Shown: positions 4,924-5,767 of the stretch, one piece after another | Numbering within the stretch: the stretch's first letter is position 1 | How the letters are laid out: each line of letters opens with the position of its first letter | DNA from: B13-G4 sp030606805 | GTDB lineage: Bacteria > Desulfobacterota > Desulfobacteria > Desulfobacterales > ETH-SRB1 | DNA: 5,767 bases | Assembly: GCA_030606805.1 (NCBI GenBank) | Contig: JAUWFS010000208.1 | Coordinates: 1-5,767, forward strand | Reading direction: 5' to 3' | Program-made: the position numbers and the translations under genes | The notes under the pieces: model-generated | Databases searched by the model: none | What the model was told of the DNA's origin: nothing | The model's input: the letters and a program-made list of their open reading frames with translations, nothing else

Positions 4924-5345
4924 CAAAGCTCTTTGTTGATACTGCCGGTTGGATGCCTATGGCGGACAAAAGGGATGCTCTACATCTTAACTGCATGAAA
5001 ACACGTGACAGATGGCTTGAACAGGAAGGGATACTTGTAACCTCTGATTATGTTATGGACGAAACTCTCACTTTGATCAGAATGCGAATTAGCATTGATG
5101 CAGCTGAGAGATGGTGGGATCAGGTGGCCGATAGCCCACGGCTCAGGTGGGAAAATATTGATGCTCAGAGGGCTGAAAAAGCAAGGATATGGTTTTTCAA
5201 ATGGACAGATAAATCCTTTTCATTTACGGATTGCACAAGCTTTGTCCTCATGCGTGAGCTTGGAATAAAAAAGGTACTTACAACGGACAAACATTTTATG
5301 GAAGCAGGGTTTGAAATATTGCCTGGTTCGCAGGCTGCGACATAG
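4920..5345 (+). CDS. PIN-domain toxin, VapC-like ribonuclease
   Basis: This 141-residue predicted endoribonuclease has the four PIN acidic positions: FVDTAGW with D7, DYVMDETL with E48, SFTDCTSF with D104 and LTTDKHF with D123. FVDTAGW and SFTDC are typical of PIN toxins that accompany Phd-like or MazE-like antitoxins. The length is normal and no catalytic residue is missing. The ATG overlaps the antitoxin TGA, and AAAGG at 4911-4915 is a close ribosome binding site. It belongs to a different PIN subgroup from the toxin at 1-399, which has DPFDR in place of SFTDC, so the two toxins probably cut different RNAs. A hairpin 74 bp downstream may end the transcript. Confidence 0.92.
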   Translation: MTKLFVDTAGWMPMADKRDALHLNCMKTRDRWLEQEGILVTSDYVMDETLTLIRMRISIDAAERWWDQVADSPRLRWENIDAQRAEKARIWFFKWTDKSFSFTDCTSFVLMRELGIKKVLTTDKHFMEAGFEILPGSQAAT

Positions 5346-5415
5346 AGTGTTGCCGCAATAAAAACCGCTTAAATGACAAACCTTTGAAAAACGTCTCTTT
5401 GATGTCCGGCTTCTG

Positions 5416-5598
5416 CATCTGCCCCGTGAAATTCACCGCTTATTTCACTAGGGCAGTCTCAATTTTTGCGTGAAGTGACACGAAGTGAAGCGTCAGCGCT
5501 AACCTTCAGCGCTATCCTCGGAATACTCAATGTATTTCCGCTTACCCTGTGAAATGCGAAGCATATTTATCTGGGACAGTTGAAATTTTCGCTTGTCT
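5416..5598. repeat. Mosaic of palindromic and degenerate direct repeats
   Basis: No gene is seen between 5346 and about 5608; most of the interval is structured repeat. Besides the hairpin at 5419-5456, GAAGTGA occurs at 5472 and 5482, TCAGCGCT at 5493 and 5506, and CGGAATAC (5519-5526) pairs with GTATTTCCG (5532-5540) apart from one bulged base. A degenerate second copy of the hairpin block begins near 5541: CCCTGTGAAATGCGAAGC, then CTGGGACAGT and AATTTTCGC. It parallels the first block and its AATTTTTGCG at an offset of roughly 124 bases. The outer ends are loosely inverted (CTGCCCC on the left, CTGTCCC read backward on the right). This is how a decayed small palindromic element looks. It ends just before the GT4 fragment and may have disrupted that gene. 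Confidence 0.6.
5419..5467 (+). terminator. Hairpin with following T-run, possible terminator of the second TA pair
   Basis: CTGCCC plus GTGAAAT (5419-5432) pairs with ATTTCAC plus GGGCAG (5442-5456) across a small internal bulge, leaving a 9-base loop. That is about 13 base pairs. ATTTTT follows at 5462-5467, six bases after the stem. It could work as an intrinsic terminator, but the stem is also part of the repeat mosaic at 5416-5598, so termination may be incidental. Confidence 0.45.
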
Positions 5599-5607
5599 TG
5601 ACATTGA

Positions 5608-5767
5608 ACGAAATTAAGCTTTTTTCAAAGGTCTCTTAAAGAAATCCTTTCTGAAATAGATTTGCTTGTGGTTACTTCACTTTTAGAAGGTTTCCCCAAT
5701 GATAACGCTGGAAGCTATGGCTATGGCGAAGCCGATTATTGCAACAAATATAGATGGGATAACTGAG
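5608..5767 (+). pseudogene. Internal GT4 glycosyltransferase fragment, frameshifted and running off the window
   Basis: From about 5608 the frame reads RSLKEILSEIDLLVV, then TSLLEGFPN (to 5700). After one extra base (5701) the next frame reads ITLEAMAMAKP, then IIATNIDGITE, to the last base of the window. This is the central donor-binding stretch of a GT4 enzyme: the SxxEGFPN motif followed by LEAMAxxKPIIAT and GITE. The single-base shift inside this highly conserved motif would truncate the protein shortly afterwards. Upstream, an in-frame TGA at 5605-5607 and repeat DNA replace the N-terminal domain. The window stops exactly where the fragment at 2394 begins in protein terms (GITE, then TEQITDGVNG). 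It belongs to the same or a closely related GT4 gene family. Whether the gene resumes to the right cannot be seen. Confidence 0.75.

Overview
The window is a bacterial accessory region of moderate to low GC. Small toxin-antitoxin (TA) modules and one orphan ATPase lie among broken and intact genes of a surface-polysaccharide type locus: a family-4 glycosyltransferase (GT4) and a class I methyltransferase. Repeat-derived DNA is scattered through it. The mixture resembles genomes of environmental Desulfobacterota and similar repeat-rich anaerobes, but nothing here fixes the taxon and I hold that guess loosely.

Layout from the left. 1-635 (minus strand): a PIN-domain toxin and a Phd/YefM-type antitoxin with a 4-base stop/start overlap, behind a strong ribosome binding site and a promoter whose -35 box lies inside a perfect palindrome. 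737-964: a truncated second copy of the 3' end of the methyltransferase found intact at 2832-3671, interrupted in frame by a 60-bp short-repeat sequence. 1172-2284: a 370-residue AAA/STAND-like ATPase of the archaeal-ATPase type with its own promoter candidate. About 2381-2606: the last ~70 codons of a GT4 gene. 2611-2824: a 214-bp MITE-like element with inverted ends, flanked by a 10-bp direct repeat. 2832-3671: an intact zinc-ribbon methyltransferase. 3903-4588: a HEPN/MNT pair overlapping by 37 bp. 4666-5345: a second Phd/YefM-PIN pair with a 4-base overlap. About 5416-5598: a mosaic of hairpins and degenerate repeats. About 5608-5767: an internal piece of a GT4 gene, frameshifted, running off the right edge.

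The three TA modules are predicted to work independently: PIN RNases held by Phd-like antitoxins, and a HEPN protein held or modified by an MNT nucleotidyltransferase. The ATPase has no visible partner. The GT4 and methyltransferase pieces recur in the order methyltransferase tail, [ATPase], GT4 tail, methyltransferase, [HEPN/MNT, PIN pair], GT4 piece. This suggests that a GT4-methyltransferase unit was duplicated and that the accessory modules settled between the copies. The clearest structural result is the MITE-like element. Its 10-bp target duplication contains both the GT4 stop codon and the methyltransferase start codon, so the insertion separated two genes that were one base apart without damaging either reading frame.
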